Positions 8,164 through 9,006 of a DNA stretch of 9,006 nt are shown here, in pieces (the stretch's first letter is position 1; every line of letters begins with the position of its first letter). Source of the stretch: Alphaproteobacteria bacterium (GTDB lineage: Bacteria; Pseudomonadota; Alphaproteobacteria; Rhizobiales; Xanthobacteraceae); NCBI GenBank assembly GCA_005884855.1, contig VAZS01000005.1, positions 1 to 9,006 on the forward strand, given 5' to 3'. Position numbers and translations under genes: made by a program. Under the pieces are notes generated by a model. It did no database searches, had not been told where the DNA came from, and saw nothing but the letters and a program-made list of their open reading frames with translations.

Positions 8164-8243
8164 CCGGCCCGATCAGGCCATGCCCTCCCAGGCCCCGTAC
8201 AGGGGGCCGGGCACAGCCGTTTCGCTCCAAAAAGCAGCGAACG
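8164..8243 (+). terminator. GC-rich inverted repeats after ybbP, possible terminator region
   Basis: Three potential stems follow the permease stop: CCGGCCC (8164-8170) with GGGCCGG (8204-8210); a tighter GGCCCC-gtacag-GGGGCC hairpin (8191-8208), mutually exclusive with the first; and TTCGCT (8221-8226) with AGCGAA (8236-8241) around an A-rich loop, extended by two pairs past a bulged T. None is followed by a clear T-run, so termination here, if it occurs, may depend on Rho. Confidence 0.3.
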
Positions 8244-8425
8244 CAGCGACATTCAGCCGCGCATGGAAGCTTGCAGCGAATGTGTTAGTTTCCCACATAC
8301 TAGCCTGGGTGAGACGCCGGTTTGATGACGCAAAGTTTATGTCAGCGAATGGCGGTGTCTGAGATAGATTTCGTAGCCGGCGACGCAAACCCCTTGCGCT
8401 CCGGACCAACAACGGGAATTCGACC
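8234..8425 (+). promoter_or_regulatory. Repeat-rich leader region upstream of Bax inhibitor-1 gene
   Basis: Part of the 282-bp non-coding gap. GCAGCGA occurs three times (8234-8240, 8243-8249, 8273-8279), CAGCGAATG twice (8274-8282, 8343-8351) and GACGCAAA twice (8327-8334, 8382-8389). An inverted repeat ATGTG-N9-CACAT spans 8280-8298, and a small hairpin CGCAA-ACCCC-TTGCG lies at 8384-8398, 27 nt before the start codon. A possible promoter is TTGCAG (8271-8276) with CATACT (8296-8301) at a long 19-nt spacing, which is weak. No small gene is supported here. Confidence 0.3.
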
Positions 8426-9006
8426 ATGTCGGACCTAGACCGCAACTATGCTTCCCCCTTCGGCCGGGCCGCCGGGCGCATTGACGCCGCGACCGTCGAC
8501 GCCGGTCTGCGCGCCTACATGCTGCGCATCTACAACTACATGAGCATCGGCCTGGCCATTACCGGCCTCGCCGCGCTTGGCGTCTACATGGCGGCGGTGA
8601 CTTCAGATCCGTCCGGCGCCACCGCCAAGATCGGCAACGCCTTCCTGACGCCTTTCGGCTATGCGATGTTCGTAAGCCCGCTGAAATGGCTGTTCATCCT
8701 GGCGCCACTCGCCATGGTGTTCGTGATTTCGGCCGGCATCGACCGGCTGCGACCCGCCACAGCCCAGATGCTATTCTGGGTGTTCTCGGCCTTAATGGGC
8801 ATTTCGCTGTCGTCGATCTTCCTGGTGTATACGCACACCTCGATCGTGCGGGTGTTCTTCATCACCGCTGCCACCTTCGGCGCGCTCAGCCTGTATGGCT
8901 ACACCACTAAGCGTGACATGAGCGGGATGGGATCGTTCCTGTTCATGGGCCTGTTCGGCATTATCATCGCGAGCCTGGTCAATCTGTTCCTGGCTAGCTC
9001 TGTGCT
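8426..9006 (+). CDS. Bax inhibitor-1 / YccA family membrane protein, C-terminus cut by window edge
   Basis: The first 193 residues of a BI-1/YccA (TMBIM, UPF0005) family integral membrane protein are present; bacterial members are usually 220-260 residues, so roughly the last quarter lies outside. The opening MSDLDRNYASPFGRAAGRIDAATVDAGLRAYMLRIYNYMS has the cytoplasmic N-tail and LRxYMLRIYNYM block usual in alphaproteobacterial members. Hydrophobic segments are near 41-58, 85-104, 112-133, 140-160 and 168-190, fitting the first five of about seven. The start at 8426 has GGGAA (8414-8418) with 7-nt spacing. Family members have been linked to calcium leak in Bacillus subtilis YetJ and to FtsH modulation in E. 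coli YccA; which applies here is unknown. It follows ybbP on the same strand but after 282 bp with stem-loops, so it is probably a separate transcription unit. Confidence 0.93.
   Translation, partial: MSDLDRNYASPFGRAAGRIDAATVDAGLRAYMLRIYNYMSIGLAITGLAALGVYMAAVTSDPSGATAKIGNAFLTPFGYAMFVSPLKWLFILAPLAMVFVISAGIDRLRPATAQMLFWVFSALMGISLSSIFLVYTHTSIVRVFFITAATFGALSLYGYTTKRDMSGMGSFLFMGLFGIIIASLVNLFLASSV

Noticed and set aside
7298..8230. 310-codon open frame on the minus strand opposite ybbP
   Set aside because: Its composition is that of a shadow frame (rich in Arg, Gly, Asp, Gln), it shows no motif, and the opposite strand encodes a conserved permease.
8173..8445. Short open frames on both strands in the ybbP-BI-1 gap
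   Set aside because: They lack ribosome binding sites and motifs, overlap the repeats and the Bax inhibitor-1 start, and are best read as non-coding sequence.

Overview
The window looks like chromosomal housekeeping DNA from an alphaproteobacterium of the Bradyrhizobium/Rhodopseudomonas/Nitrobacter kind. This rests on the GC-rich sequence, the mdh-sucC order typical of alphaproteobacterial TCA operons, the protein sequences, and a short intergenic repeat of a type I associate with Rhizobiales. No RNA gene, insertion sequence, phage gene or CRISPR array was seen. Genes are tightly packed and complete, except the two cut by the window edges.

Minus strand, left half, in transcription order from the right: tesA (periplasmic GDSL esterase/thioesterase, 4841-4128), thpR (RNA 2',3'-cyclic phosphodiesterase, 3920-3384), zapE (AFG1-type ATPase, 3288-2104), mdh (malate dehydrogenase, 1945-977) and the first 312 codons of sucC (succinyl-CoA synthetase beta, 937 to the left edge). 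mdh and sucC are 39 bp apart and almost certainly share one transcript, with sucD and probably further TCA genes beyond the edge. zapE and thpR have gaps of 158 and 95 bp in front of the next gene, so they may be transcribed separately.

Plus strand, right half: a ybbA-type ABC ATPase (4828-5562) and a ybbP-type FtsX/MacB-family permease (5573-8143) form a two-gene operon, divergent from tesA. After a 282-bp gap comes the start of a Bax inhibitor-1/YccA family membrane protein (8426 to the right edge). The divergent tesA / ybbA-ybbP arrangement is also found in E. coli, where TesA is reported to work with the YbbAP transporter. The likely unit is an inner-membrane mechanotransmission ABC machine that hands hydrophobic molecules to a periplasmic esterase.

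The most noteworthy non-coding signals are the overlapping head-to-head starts of tesA and ybbA around a CCATGG palindrome, a perfect 17-nt palindrome centred on the stop codon of the permease gene, a 69-bp element with 9-bp terminal inverted repeats just upstream of thpR, and a cluster of short direct and inverted repeats in front of the Bax inhibitor-1 gene. I found no convincing evidence of a wholly new system.
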